Assembly (NCBI RefSeq): GCF_023101685.1
Contig: NZ_CP082164.1
Location: 9,641,001-9,705,000, forward strand
Reading direction: 5' to 3'
Source: Bradyrhizobium sp. 186
GTDB taxonomy: Bacteria; Pseudomonadota; Alphaproteobacteria; Rhizobiales; Xanthobacteraceae
Length of the DNA: 64,000 nt
Of the stretch, positions 48,602-57,165 are shown piece by piece (the first letter of the stretch is position 1; the number at the start of each line of letters is the position of its first letter). Both the position numbers and the translations under genes were made by a program. The notes beneath the pieces were generated by a model. That model did no database searches, was not told the DNA's origin, and saw nothing but the letters and a program-made list of their open reading frames with translations.

Positions 48602-49462
48602 CTACTGCTCCGCCGCGACTTTGTTGCGCAGCACGCCAATGCGCGCGGACTCGACCTCGACGACGTCGCCGTCCCCAAGCCAGCGCGGCGGGTCGAAGCG
48701 GGCGCCCGCCCCGGTCGGCGTGCCCGTTACGATCATGTCGCCGGGCTTCAGCGTCGCGAAGGTGGAGAGATAAGAGATCAGGAAATCGAACGGGAACATC
48801 AGCCGTTCGGTCGTGTCCTGCTGCCGCACTTCGCCGTTCACGCGCGTGACGATGTCGTGCGGACCGCGCGGGTCCAGTTCGTCCGCCGTGACGATCCACG
48901 GACCGATGCTGCCGGAGCGATCGAAATTCTTGCCCTGCGTGACGTTGAACTTGCCGTGGCGCAGCCAGTCCCGCACCGTGCCCTCATTGCACAGCGTCAT
49001 GCCGAAGATGTGCGACCAGGCTTTTTCGCGCGGGATGTGGCGGCCGCCCTGGCCGATCACGATGACGAGTTCACCCTCATAATCGAGCTGCTCCGACACT
49101 TTCGGCTTCTCGATCGGCTGGCCGGAGCCGGTCATCGACGACATGCTGCGCACGAATAGGCTCGGATATTTTGGCAGGTCCGAGCTGTCCTTGTATTCCG
49201 CGTTGCGCTCGGCGTAGTTGACGCCGATGCACCAGAGCTTTTCCGGCGCGAGCACCGGCAGCAGCAAGACAAGGTCCTCGAGCGCATAGTCCGGCTTTTG
49301 CCCCGCCACCGCTTCCTGCGCATCCGCGAGCGCATTGGCCGCGATCAGCGCCTTGACGTCGGAGAAGTCGCGGCCGATCCGCCTGGTCAGGTCGACGACC
49401 CCGCCCGCGACGGCTGCGCCGTAGCGAGGTTCCCCGTCCAAGAGATAGCTCAGCAGTCGCAT
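48602..49462 (-). CDS. fumarylacetoacetate hydrolase family protein
   Basis: A 286-residue protein of the FAH fold: KLWCIGVNYAERNAEYKDSS, GSGQPIEKPKVSEQLDYEGELVIVIG with the metal Glu pair, FGMTLCNEGTVRDWLRHGKF and GDMIVTGTPTGAGARFDPPR. This family includes decarboxylases and isomerases of 5-carboxymethyl-2-hydroxymuconate-type intermediates as well as hydrolases. With the adjacent hydratase, an oxalocrotonate decarboxylase-like step is plausible. Confidence 0.88.
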   Translation of the reverse strand: MRLLSYLLDGEPRYGAAVAGGVVDLTRRIGRDFSDVKALIAANALADAQEAVAGQKPDYALEDLVLLLPVLAPEKLWCIGVNYAERNAEYKDSSDLPKYPSLFVRSMSSMTGSGQPIEKPKVSEQLDYEGELVIVIGQGGRHIPREKAWSHIFGMTLCNEGTVRDWLRHGKFNVTQGKNFDRSGSIGPWIVTADELDPRGPHDIVTRVNGEVRQQDTTERLMFPFDFLISYLSTFATLKPGDMIVTGTPTGAGARFDPPRWLGDGDVVEVESARIGVLRNKVAAEQ

Positions 49463-49511
49463 GGTCGTTTCTCCAATGGTCTACAGGCGCCATGGTGGGC
49501 GCGCTGCGCGC

Positions 49512-50129
49512 TCAGTCGGTCGATTTCGGGGTCTGGAAGACGGCGCCGAGCGTCACGATCTCGCCAAGACGGGCGTAGCGCGGCCCGCCGATGCGGGCGA
49601 TCGGGTCGAGCGCCGCAGTCTCGACCTTGCCGTCGTTCACGAGGCCGTCGCGAATGTGGAACATCACGACCTCGCCGACGATCAGCCGGCTGCGGGCATC
49701 GCCGAATTCGAGGCACTGCCGGAAGCGGCATTCCATCGCGACCGGCGCGGCCGAAAGCCGTGGCACCTTGATGCGCTTGCAGCCAAGCGTCTCCAGGCCG
49801 AGCTCCGCGACCTCGCTGACCTCCGGCGGATGCTCGACGGAGCTGTCGTGCACCGCAGACATCAGCGGGGTATCGGCGATGTGGATCACATATTCCTCGG
49901 TATCGAGGATGTTGTGCGCGGTGTCCTTGTAATCGGCGCCCTTGCGGCCGACGCTGATGGCGAGCATCGGCGGCTTCTGCGAGACGAAGGTGAAGGCGCT
50001 GAAGGGGGCGAGGTTGAGCACGCCGCTCCGCGACAGGCTCGTCACCCAGGCGATCGGACGCGGCACCACGATGCCGGTCATCAGCCGGTAGATGCGCTCG
50101 GCGCCGAGCTCGGTTGGGTCGATCCGCAT
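49512..50129 (-). CDS. flavin reductase-like protein
   Basis: A 205-residue FMN-binding split-barrel protein: RIYRLMTGIVVPRPIAWVTS, GVLNLAPFSAFTFVSQKPPM, DTAHNILDTEEYVIHIADTP and SRLIVGEVVMFHIRDGLVND. This subgroup is found beside aromatic catabolism genes; some members supply reduced flavin to an oxygenase and others have no demonstrated partner. It lies between the FAH gene (49 bases) and the TctC gene (3 bases). Confidence 0.85.
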   Translation of the reverse strand: MRIDPTELGAERIYRLMTGIVVPRPIAWVTSLSRSGVLNLAPFSAFTFVSQKPPMLAISVGRKGADYKDTAHNILDTEEYVIHIADTPLMSAVHDSSVEHPPEVSEVAELGLETLGCKRIKVPRLSAAPVAMECRFRQCLEFGDARSRLIVGEVVMFHIRDGLVNDGKVETAALDPIARIGGPRYARLGEIVTLGAVFQTPKSTD

Positions 50130-50132
50130 CGA

Positions 50133-51098
50133 TTAGTCCGCCTTGATGTTGGCCTTGCGCACGACCGGAATCCATTTCGCGTCCTCACGCTCCAGATAGG
50201 CCCTGAACTCGTCCGGCGTCATCGCCACGGCTTCGGCGCCGAGCTTCTCGAACTTGTCGGCCACGGCGGGGTCTTTCAGGATCGCGGTCAGCGTCTCATG
50301 CAGCTTGTCGACGATCGGCGCCGGCGTACCGGCGGGCGCGAACAGGCCGGTGAAGGTCTGGCCGTCGAAATCCTTGTAGCCGAGCTCCGCGAAAGTCGGC
50401 ACGTCGGGCAGCGACTTCAGTCGGTGCGGGCTGGTGACGGCGAGCGCCCGGAACAGGCCGGCCTTGATGTGTTGCAGGCTGACCGACAACTGGTCGAACG
50501 CGAACTGCACCTGCCCGCCGAGCAGATCGTTGACGGCCGGCGCATTGCCGCGGTAGTGCGCGGTGACCCATTGCAGCTCGAGGCTGGACTGCATCAGCTC
50601 GCTGAGCAGATGGTTGGTGGTGCCGGGGCCGGGCGAAGCCATGGTCAGCTTGCCGGGCTCGCGCTTGGCGAGATCGATAAATTCCTTGAAGGTCGTGGCC
50701 TGGACCGACGGGTGGACCTCGAGCACCAGCGGCGTCATCGAGATGGTCGAGATGGGGAGGAAATCTCGCTTCCAGCTGTAGGCGTCGCGCTTGTTGATTT
50801 CGGTCGCGAACAGCACCGGGCCGTTGGCGCCGACGAACAGCGTGTAGCCGTCGTTCGGCGATTTCGCAAAAGCTTCGCCCGCGATCATGCCGCCGGCGCC
50901 GGCCTTGTTCTCGATGATGAAGGGCTGGCCGAGGCGTTCCTGGAGCTTGTCGGCGATGATGCGCGCCGCGCTGTCGACATTGCCGCCGGCCGGATAGGGC
51001 ACGATCAGCTTGACGTTGCGCGCCGGCCATTGCTGGCCCGCCGCCGGTCCCGCCAGCATCGCAACTGCGGCAGCTATGGCAATCCAGATCAATCTCAT
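50133..51098 (-). CDS. tripartite tricarboxylate transporter substrate-binding protein (TctC/Bug)
   Basis: A 321-residue periplasmic protein with signal peptide MRLIWIAIAAAVAMLAGPAA and the Bug-family pattern: WPARNVKLIVPYPAGGNVDS, ARIIADKLQERLGQPFIIEN, KAGAGGMIAGEAFAKSPNDG and SLPDVPTFAELGYKDFDGQT. Such proteins capture carboxylates, often aromatic acids, for TctAB. No tctA or tctB is nearby, which is common for this family. GGGAGG precedes the ATG. First gene of the leftward operon and divergent from the IclR gene. Confidence 0.9.
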   Translation of the reverse strand: MRLIWIAIAAAVAMLAGPAAGQQWPARNVKLIVPYPAGGNVDSAARIIADKLQERLGQPFIIENKAGAGGMIAGEAFAKSPNDGYTLFVGANGPVLFATEINKRDAYSWKRDFLPISTISMTPLVLEVHPSVQATTFKEFIDLAKREPGKLTMASPGPGTTNHLLSELMQSSLELQWVTAHYRGNAPAVNDLLGGQVQFAFDQLSVSLQHIKAGLFRALAVTSPHRLKSLPDVPTFAELGYKDFDGQTFTGLFAPAGTPAPIVDKLHETLTAILKDPAVADKFEKLGAEAVAMTPDEFRAYLEREDAKWIPVVRKANIKAD

Positions 51099-51215
51099 GT
51101 TAACCTCCCGGCGGCGCTTCCAATTCAGTTCGATTGCCCTGACGTCGCACATGGCATCTCGATCAGAGCGCAATCTCCAGATGAGCGCTTTACCTGTCGA
51201 GAGAATTGTGGCGTT

Positions 51216-51236
51216 CTTGTCCATATTATGGACAAG
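51216..51236. promoter_or_regulatory. perfect palindrome, probable IclR operator
   Basis: Arms CTTGTCCATA (51216-51225) and TATGGACAAG (51227-51236) around a single T. It lies between the divergent tctC-type and iclR starts, 117 bases from the former and 28 from the latter. It overlaps an alternative ATG at 51228, which argues for the later start of the regulator. Confidence 0.7.
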
Positions 51237-51263
51237 ACGCCTTCCGCAAGGTCCGTCCGCAGC

Positions 51264-52037
51264 ATGACGGAACCGCGACAGGGCGCGCAGGCGATCCGGC
51301 GCGCGCTGGCGGTGCTGCGCATTCTCGCCGCGGGCCGCGAGGCCGGCGTGCCGCTGGCCGAGGTCGTGCAGGCCACCGGCCTGACCCGTCCGACCGTGCA
51401 TCGAATCGTTCACGTGCTGATCGAGGAAGGCATCGTCGAGCGGCACGGCAGGAGCGGCCGCTACGCCATCGGCAATCAGGTGCCCGAGCTGGCGCTGGCG
51501 CGTCCCCGGCCCTCGCCGCTGCTCGTCGCCGCAGCTCCTTCGCTGCGGCGCGCATCGACCGAGGTCGGCGACACGCTGTTTCTGACGGTGCGGACCGGGA
51601 ACGACACGCTCTGCGTCGACCGCAGGATCGGCGCCTATCCGATCCAGGTGCTGTCGATCGAGGTCGGCGCGCGCCGCCCGCTCGGCGTCAGCAGCGCGGG
51701 CGTCGCAATCCTTGCTGCCATGCCGACGCAGGACGCGCGAAAAATCGTCGCAGCCAACGAGAAGAGGTTCGAGGCCTACCGAACCGATGTCGCGACAGTG
51801 CTGAGCCAGACCACCGCGGCGAGACGGCAGGGATACAATATGAGAGAGATCGGCCTGATTCAGGGCACGAAATCGATCTCGACCTGGATCAAGACCCCGG
51901 ACGGCCGCCCCGCCGCCGCGATGACGGTCTCCGCCGTGCGAACCCGCCTCGGCCCCCGCCGCGAGCAGGAGGTTGCCGAAATCCTGTTGCGCGAAGCCCG
52001 CACCATCGAGCAAGCCATCCGCGGCAGTCTTGCTTAA
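51264..52037 (+). CDS. IclR-family transcriptional regulator
   Basis: A 257-residue regulator: an N-terminal winged helix (AIRRALAVLRILAAGREAGV, PLAEVVQATGLTRPTVHRIV, GIVERHGRSGRYAIGNQVPE) and a C-terminal ligand domain (TLFLTVRTGNDTLCVDRRIG, GARRPLGVSSAGVAILAAMP, RQGYNMREIGLIQGTKSIST). It probably controls the divergent catabolic operon, responding to its substrate. ATG 51264 (MTEPRQG) is preferred over ATG 51228, which lies inside the operator. Confidence 0.88.
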   Translation: MTEPRQGAQAIRRALAVLRILAAGREAGVPLAEVVQATGLTRPTVHRIVHVLIEEGIVERHGRSGRYAIGNQVPELALARPRPSPLLVAAAPSLRRASTEVGDTLFLTVRTGNDTLCVDRRIGAYPIQVLSIEVGARRPLGVSSAGVAILAAMPTQDARKIVAANEKRFEAYRTDVATVLSQTTAARRQGYNMREIGLIQGTKSISTWIKTPDGRPAAAMTVSAVRTRLGPRREQEVAEILLREARTIEQAIRGSLA

Positions 52038-52058
52038 GGATCGGACGGCGCCACTTCG

Positions 52059-52196
52059 CCTCTCCCCGCGTGCGGGGAGAGGCCGGATTGCATCGAAGAT
52101 GCAATCCGGGTGAGGGGGCTCTCCGCGAGTCCAACTTTCACCGCCCCCGCGGAGACTCCCCCTCACCCCAACCCTCTCCCCGCAAGCGGGGCGAGG
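52059..52196. repeat. palindromic intergenic repeat B
   Basis: CCTCTCCCCGCGTGCGGGGAG, GGGTGAGGGGG, then CCCCTCACCCCAACCCTCTCC and CCCGCAAGCGGGGCGAGGG. Same modular structure as the elements at 46322 and 56361; contains an internal inverted pair GGATTGCATC / GATGCAATCC. Confidence 0.75.
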
Positions 52197-52285
52197 GAGC
52201 GCACCGGCGCTGTCAATGGGCTGACGTGCCGCGGGTTTTTGTGGCACAAGAGCCGCCATCCCCCGACCGACCAACGAGGCCAAGC

Positions 52286-53581
52286 ATGCCCGCGCCCAAG
52301 CCGCCTGCCTTCGAGACCCTGAGCCTGCATGCGGGCCAGCATCCGGACCCTGCGACCGGCGCCCGCGCGGTACCGATCTACCAGACCACGTCCTACGTCT
52401 TTCAGGACTCCGATCACGCGGCCGCGCTGTTCAATCTGGAGCGCGCCGGCCACATCTACACGCGCATCTCCAATCCAACCACGGGCGTGCTCGAAGAGCG
52501 GCTCGCGGCACTGGAAGGCGGCGTCGGCGCGATCTGCACCGCAAGCGGCATGGCCGCACTGCATCTCGCCATCGCGACGCTGCTCAACGCCGGCGACCAC
52601 ATCGTGGCGTCGAGCTCGCTCTATGGCGGCACCATCAACCTCCTTGTACACACGCTGCCGCGTTTCGGCATCACCACGACATTCGTGAAGCCCCGCGATC
52701 TCGATGCGTTCCGGGCGGCGATCAGGCCGAACACAAAGCTCGTGATCGGCGAGACCATCGGCAATCCCGGGCTGGAGGTGCTGGACATTCCGAAGGTCGC
52801 GGCCATCGCGCATGACGCGAAGATCCCGCTGCTGATCGACAACACTTTTGCGACCCCCTATCTCAGCCGTCCGATCGAGCTCGGCGCCGACATCGTCATG
52901 CATTCGGCGACGAAGTGGATCGGCGGCCACGGCATCGCGATCGGCGGCGCCATCGTCGACGGCGGCCGTTTCAATTGGCGCGCTTCGGCCAAGTTCGGCG
53001 TGCTGACGGAGCCGTATGGCGGCTATCACGGCATCGTCTTCGACGAACAGTTCGGCAGTGCCGCTTTCATCATGCGGGCGCGCACGGAAGGATTGCGCGA
53101 TTTCGGCGCCTGCCTGTCGCCCACCAACGCGTTCCAGCTGCTCCAGGGCGTGGAGACGCTGGGCGTGCGCATGGATCGCCACTTGCAGAACACGCATCTC
53201 GTGCTGGAGGCGCTGAAGGCCAACAAGGCCGTGGACTGGGTGCTGCATCCTTCGCTGGAAACCCACCCGGACTATCAGCTCGCAAAGCAGCTGCTGCCGC
53301 GCGGCGCCGGCTCGATCGTCTCCTTCGGTATCAAGGGCGGACGGCCCGCGGGCCGCAAGTTCATCGAAGCGCTGCGCATGATCAGCCATCTCGCCAATGT
53401 CGGCGATGCCAAGACGCTGGTGATCCACCCTGCCAGTACCACACACCAGCAGATGGACGCCGAGCAGCTCAAGGCCGCCGGCATCGGCGAAGAGCTGGTG
53501 CGGCTGTCGGTCGGTATCGAGACGGCGTCCGATATCATCGACGATCTCGCCCAAGCGCTGCGCATCTCGCAAAAGGTCTGA
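52286..53581 (+). CDS. metY: O-acetylhomoserine sulfhydrylase
   Basis: A 431-residue PLP enzyme of the Cys/Met metabolism family that makes homocysteine from O-acetylhomoserine and sulphide. Markers: FETLSLHAGQHPDPATGARA, VPIYQTTSYVFQDSDHAAAL, YTRISNPTTGVLEERLAALE, ASSSLYGGTINLLVHTLPRF, LLIDNTFATPYLSRPIELGA and the PLP Lys in VMHSATKWIGGHG. Length and the GGRFNWRASAKF insert fit MetY and not MetB or MetZ. The start ATG is at 52286. The next gene follows after 4 bases. Confidence 0.92.
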   Translation: MPAPKPPAFETLSLHAGQHPDPATGARAVPIYQTTSYVFQDSDHAAALFNLERAGHIYTRISNPTTGVLEERLAALEGGVGAICTASGMAALHLAIATLLNAGDHIVASSSLYGGTINLLVHTLPRFGITTTFVKPRDLDAFRAAIRPNTKLVIGETIGNPGLEVLDIPKVAAIAHDAKIPLLIDNTFATPYLSRPIELGADIVMHSATKWIGGHGIAIGGAIVDGGRFNWRASAKFGVLTEPYGGYHGIVFDEQFGSAAFIMRARTEGLRDFGACLSPTNAFQLLQGVETLGVRMDRHLQNTHLVLEALKANKAVDWVLHPSLETHPDYQLAKQLLPRGAGSIVSFGIKGGRPAGRKFIEALRMISHLANVGDAKTLVIHPASTTHQQMDAEQLKAAGIGEELVRLSVGIETASDIIDDLAQALRISQKV

Positions 53582-53585
53582 CATC

Positions 53586-54371
53586 ATGAAGCTCACCGTC
53601 AACGGCGCCGAGGTGTTTGTTGCAACCGGCGGCCGCGAGTTCGACAAATCCCTGCCCGCGGTCGCCTTCATCCACGGCGCCGGCTTCGACCATTCGACCT
53701 GGGCGCTGCATACGCGCTGGTTCGCACATCACGGCTTTGGCGTGCTGGCGCCGGACCTGCCCGGCCACGGCCGTTCGGCCGGCCCTTCGCTGTCGAGCAT
53801 CGCGGAGATGGCCGACTGGACCGCTGCGCTGCTCGGGGCGGCCGGCGTGGCGAAGGCGCATCTGATCGGGCACTCCATGGGATCGCTGATCTCGCTGGAG
53901 ACCGCGGCGCGGCATCCCGACAAGGTTTCCGCGCTAAGCCTGATCGGCACGGCTGCCACCATGACGGTCGGTCCGGATCTGCTGAAAGCGGCCGAGGCCA
54001 ACGACCAGGACGCGATCGACATGGTGTCGATCTGGGGCCTCGGTTTCAACGCCGAGCTCGGCGGCAGCCTGGCGCCGGGCCTGTGGATGCATGGCGGCGC
54101 GCAGGTGGTGCTTCAAGCCTGCGAACGCGGCGTGCTGTTCAAGGATTTGTCGGCCTGTAATTCCTATGCGAATGCGCTTGCCGCTGCCGCGACGGTAAAG
54201 GTGCCGACCACGCTCATCCTCGGCGAGCGGGACATGATGACACCGGCGAAGGCGGGCAAGGCGCTAGCCGCCGCGATCCCGCATGCCAAGACTGTCGTGG
54301 TGCCGGGCGCCGGCCACATGATCATGGCCGAGCGCCCGGACGAACTGCTGGCTGCGCTAGGGAACCGATAG
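53586..54371 (+). CDS. alpha/beta hydrolase
   Basis: A 261-residue hydrolase: VAFIHGAGFDHSTWALHTRW (oxyanion HG), VLAPDLPGHGRSAGPSLSSI, nucleophile Ser in AHLIGHSMGSLISLETAARH, acid in LILGERDMMTPAKAGKALAA and His in VVVPGAGHMIMAERPDELLA. It follows metY after 4 bases and may be co-transcribed with it; no homoserine O-acetyltransferase motif is obvious. Substrate unknown. Confidence 0.88.
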   Translation: MKLTVNGAEVFVATGGREFDKSLPAVAFIHGAGFDHSTWALHTRWFAHHGFGVLAPDLPGHGRSAGPSLSSIAEMADWTAALLGAAGVAKAHLIGHSMGSLISLETAARHPDKVSALSLIGTAATMTVGPDLLKAAEANDQDAIDMVSIWGLGFNAELGGSLAPGLWMHGGAQVVLQACERGVLFKDLSACNSYANALAAAATVKVPTTLILGERDMMTPAKAGKALAAAIPHAKTVVVPGAGHMIMAERPDELLAALGNR

Positions 54372-54435
54372 GATCAAACGTCCATCTTGCGCGTTGCGGT
54401 CAGACATCCCTGTGAATTCCAGAGGGAACTTACCT

Positions 54436-54939
54436 ATGCCAAGACAAGAAGTCATTCGCAAAGCCAGACAAGACAAGCGTGCCGGCAAATCGGCAAGCAC
54501 GCAGGCCGGCGAATTCGTCAAGGACGAGATCGACAAGATTCGCAAGGGCAAGCATGGTGCGCGCTCGACGCGGCAGGCTATCGCGATCGGCCTGTCGGAG
54601 GCGCGCCGCTCCGGCGTCGATCTGCCGCCGCCGCGAAAAGGACGCGTCAAGAAGGCGACGCGCCGCAGCGCCGAATATGCCTATGAGGTGGGACAAGGCA
54701 AACGCACTCCGAAGCGCCGGCCGCGTGTGTCGCAGGCCGTCGAAAAGGTTTTGAAAAAGGAGCCGCGCTCGACCGCGTCGCGCAGTGCATTGTCGAAACA
54801 AGGCAAACGTGCCGCGAGCCAGCGAACCGCCGCATCGCGTTCGGCCGCCGCGCGCGAGGCGAGCCGCACCAAGGGCGTCAAGGTCCGCTCCGCCGCCGCG
54901 AAGAAGGCGGCACGCACCAGGGCGCGCCGCCGGAGTTGA
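54436..54939 (+). CDS. DUF6496-type Lys/Arg-rich protein
   Basis: A 167-residue, very basic protein (MPRQEVIRKARQDKRAGKSA, STQAGEFVKDEIDKIRKGKH, RSTRQAIAIGLSEARRSGVD). The first 75 residues match DUF6496 and the C-terminal half is a repetitive Ser/Arg/Ala/Lys tail (SRSALSKQGKRAASQRT, KKAARTRARRRS), histone-like. It probably binds DNA or RNA. The ATG follows AGAGGGAA. Confidence 0.8.
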   Translation: MPRQEVIRKARQDKRAGKSASTQAGEFVKDEIDKIRKGKHGARSTRQAIAIGLSEARRSGVDLPPPRKGRVKKATRRSAEYAYEVGQGKRTPKRRPRVSQAVEKVLKKEPRSTASRSALSKQGKRAASQRTAASRSAAAREASRTKGVKVRSAAAKKAARTRARRRS

Positions 54940-55017
54940 CCGACAAGGGGCCTCGGCTTGCGCTCCTCATGATGCGCATCGCTCGCCGAAAGCGACCCTT
55001 GAGGCTGGCAAGCAATT

Positions 55018-55221
55018 TTAGTTCGCGCGCCGGCTCCGCTCGGAGAATACCGCACGGGCAGCGCGCTCGGCCTCGCGCGCCGAGCGGAACTGACGGCCTT
55101 CGAGGCTGTCGAACAACCGCTCGGAGGAGAAGAAGCGGAAGCCGCGCTCATCCCGGGTGACGATGCCGGCCGCGCGGTCGTGGATTTCGATGATGTAGGC
55201 GTTTGACTGGGCTTGGGACAT
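55018..55221 (-). CDS. small hypothetical protein
   Basis: A 67-residue protein: MSQAQSNAYIIEIHDRAAGI, VTRDERGFRFFSSERLFDSL, EGRQFRSAREAERAARAVFS. The pattern AGIVxRDExGFRFFxSxxxFxxLEGxxFxSxxxAxRAA is one I recognise in Bradyrhizobium hypothetical proteins. Predicted compact alpha/beta. Function unknown. Confidence 0.65.
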   Translation of the reverse strand: MSQAQSNAYIIEIHDRAAGIVTRDERGFRFFSSERLFDSLEGRQFRSAREAERAARAVFSERSRRAN

Positions 55222-55611
55222 GACTGCTCGTTCGCCGGGATTTCGGCGCTCCTGTCTGGAATTTGCGGTGTGAGATTGCTGCGAGGTGGCGATCAGCAAC
55301 AACAACAGGCGCCGGTGGCCGCCGAGAAACAGCGTCGCGTCATGCACCGGTGCATGTCATCAGGACTACGCTGGCAAACGGTTCTCATCTTGCGGCTTCA
55401 ACTCGAGGAGCAGTTTCGGTGCTGCAAATATCGAGTGTTTGGGCCGATTGGTCAATGAAATGGCTGTCCATAATTGCCACGGGCGCGCATCGGCACTTCT
55501 CCTGGTGCGAGCGCAGGCAAACGAATTCATCTCGCGATGAGTTCAACGCAAGCGCGCGGCCGGCGTGGTACTGTCGGGTCAAAATGGAACAAATGGCAGA
55601 GAGGCGCGGGC
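55222..55611. other. intergenic, nothing recognised
   Basis: About 390 bases between divergent genes with no supported coding sequence, repeat or terminator. It must contain both promoters. Confidence 0.35.
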
Positions 55612-56343
55612 GTGGCGAATGATCTCAAGGGGCGCACGGCGCTCGTCACCGGCGGCTCGCGCGGGATCGGCGCCGCGGTCTGCCGCCTGCTCGCCGAGGC
55701 CGGCGCGGCCGTGGCGGTCAACTGCCGCGAGCGGATCGGGCAGGCCGAGCAGTTGGCGGGAGAAATCAGCAAGCGCGGCGGCCGCGCCATGGCCGTTGCC
55801 GCCGACGTATCGCAGCGCGAGCCCGTGGCCGCAATGGTCGAGCGCATCACGGCCGAGCTCGGGCCGATCGACATCCTCGTCAACAATGCCGGTATCGCCA
55901 TCACGCGCGGGATCGACGATCTCACCGAGGACGATTTCGACCGCACCATCCTGGTCAATCTGAAATCCGTATTCCTGTGCACGCAGGCAGTTCTGCCTGG
56001 GATGCGCGCGCGGAAATGGGGGCGCATCGTCAACATCTCCTCCGGTGCCGCGCGCGGCGCCGGCGCGATCGGGCCGCATTACAACGCGTCCAAGGCCGGC
56101 ATGGAGGGACTCACGCGCGGCTATGCGGCGCGGCTGGTCAAGGAAGGCATCACCGTCAATGCGGTGGCGCCGTCGCTGATCGAGACCGACATGATGAGCG
56201 GCCAGCCGCAACTCGTCAGCCGCATTCCGCTCGGCCGCTTCGGCACGGCGGAAGAGGTGGCGAAGGCCGCGATGCTGCTGATCGACAACGCCTACATGAC
56301 CGGACAGACGATCGCGCTGAGCGGCGGGATGGCATTTAATTAG
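55612..56343 (+). CDS. SDR-family oxidoreductase (FabG-like)
   Basis: A 243-residue classical short-chain dehydrogenase from GTG 55612, preceded by GAGAGG. Cofactor motif ALVTGGSRGIGAAVCRLLAE, NNAG in ILVNNAGIAITRGIDDLTED, catalytic Ser in RIVNISSGAARGAG, and Tyr/Lys in HYNASKAGMEGLTRGYAARL. PG-like VNAVAPSLIETDMM and GQTIALSGGMAFN complete the fold. Reduces a carbonyl or oxidises an alcohol with NAD(P)(H). It stands alone, so the substrate cannot be inferred. Confidence 0.88.
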   Translation: MANDLKGRTALVTGGSRGIGAAVCRLLAEAGAAVAVNCRERIGQAEQLAGEISKRGGRAMAVAADVSQREPVAAMVERITAELGPIDILVNNAGIAITRGIDDLTEDDFDRTILVNLKSVFLCTQAVLPGMRARKWGRIVNISSGAARGAGAIGPHYNASKAGMEGLTRGYAARLVKEGITVNAVAPSLIETDMMSGQPQLVSRIPLGRFGTAEEVAKAAMLLIDNAYMTGQTIALSGGMAFN

Positions 56344-56360
56344 TGCGAGATGCATCTTAC

Positions 56361-56490
56361 CTCGCCCCGCTTGCGGGGAGAGGTCGGATCGCTCTTGCGA
56401 TCCGGGTGAGGGGCTACAGGCCCCACGACGATCTCACGTGTCGAGAGAGGCCCCTCACCCCAACCCTCTCCCCGTTAGAACGGGGAGAGG
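56361..56490. repeat. palindromic intergenic repeat C
   Basis: CTCGCCCCGCTTGCGGGGAG at the left and CTCTCCCCGTTAGAACGGGG at the right, with GGATCGC / GCGATCC and GTGAGGGG / CCCCTCAC pairs between. It lies between the ends of two convergent genes and has the same type as copies A and B. Confidence 0.75.
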
Positions 56491-56525
56491 GAGAAGAGGC
56501 AGCGGAGAGAGGGGTAAGAAATAAC

Positions 56526-57137
56526 TCACCACATCGTGGCTGCCGCACGCTCCGGCCAGATGCGATCATACTCCTCACCGCCGATTTTGTTCTGGCTCAT
56601 CTCGGCGAGGATCTGGCCGGGCGTCGGCAGCGTCTTCGGATCGATGCGCTTGTCGGGATTCCAGAGGTCGGAGCGGACGATGGCGCGGGCGCACTGGAAG
56701 TAGATTTCATCCACCGTCATCACCATCACGCTGCGCGGCGCCTTGCCTTCGACCTTGAAAGAAGCCAGCAGCTCGGGATCGACGGAGAGTTGGGCGCGGC
56801 CGTTGGCACGGACCGCATTGCCGGAGCCGGGGATCAGGAACATCAGCGATACGCGCGGGTCGCGCACGATGTTGCGCAGGGAATCGACCCGGTTGTTGCC
56901 GCGCCGATCCGGCAGCATCAGCGTTCTGGGATCGTGAATGCGGACGAAGCCGGGCAGATCGCCGCGCGGCGAGCAGTCGATGCCCTCCGGCCCGATGGTG
57001 GCGAGCGCTGCGAACGGCGCCTTCTCGATGAAGGTACGATAGAGCGGCGTGACATGGTCGGCGACTTTCACGGTCGAGGCGTCATTGGTGACGCCATAGA
57101 TGGCTTCGAGCTGCTCGACCGTCTCAATCACCGTCAT
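56526..57137 (-). CDS. PPOX-class FMN-dependent flavoprotein
   Basis: A 203-residue pyridoxamine 5'-phosphate oxidase-like split barrel: FAALATIGPEGIDCSPRGDL, DRRGNNRVDSLRNIVRDPRV, SLMFLIPGSGNAVRANGRAQ and VDEIYFQCARAIVRSDLWNP. The layout fits the MSMEG_1061-type subgroup, whose substrate is unknown. It is last on the phn strand, 28 bases after phnN, so it may be transcribed with the C-P lyase operon. Confidence 0.85.
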   Translation of the reverse strand: MTVIETVEQLEAIYGVTNDASTVKVADHVTPLYRTFIEKAPFAALATIGPEGIDCSPRGDLPGFVRIHDPRTLMLPDRRGNNRVDSLRNIVRDPRVSLMFLIPGSGNAVRANGRAQLSVDPELLASFKVEGKAPRSVMVMTVDEIYFQCARAIVRSDLWNPDKRIDPKTLPTPGQILAEMSQNKIGGEEYDRIWPERAAATMW

Positions 57138-57165
57138 TCTTCCACTCTTCTTGCTGCGCCGGCCT

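Noticed and set aside
49461..51227. Rightward open frame leading into the IclR gene
   Set aside because: It is antisense to the flavin reductase and TctC genes; only the part from 51264 has IclR features.
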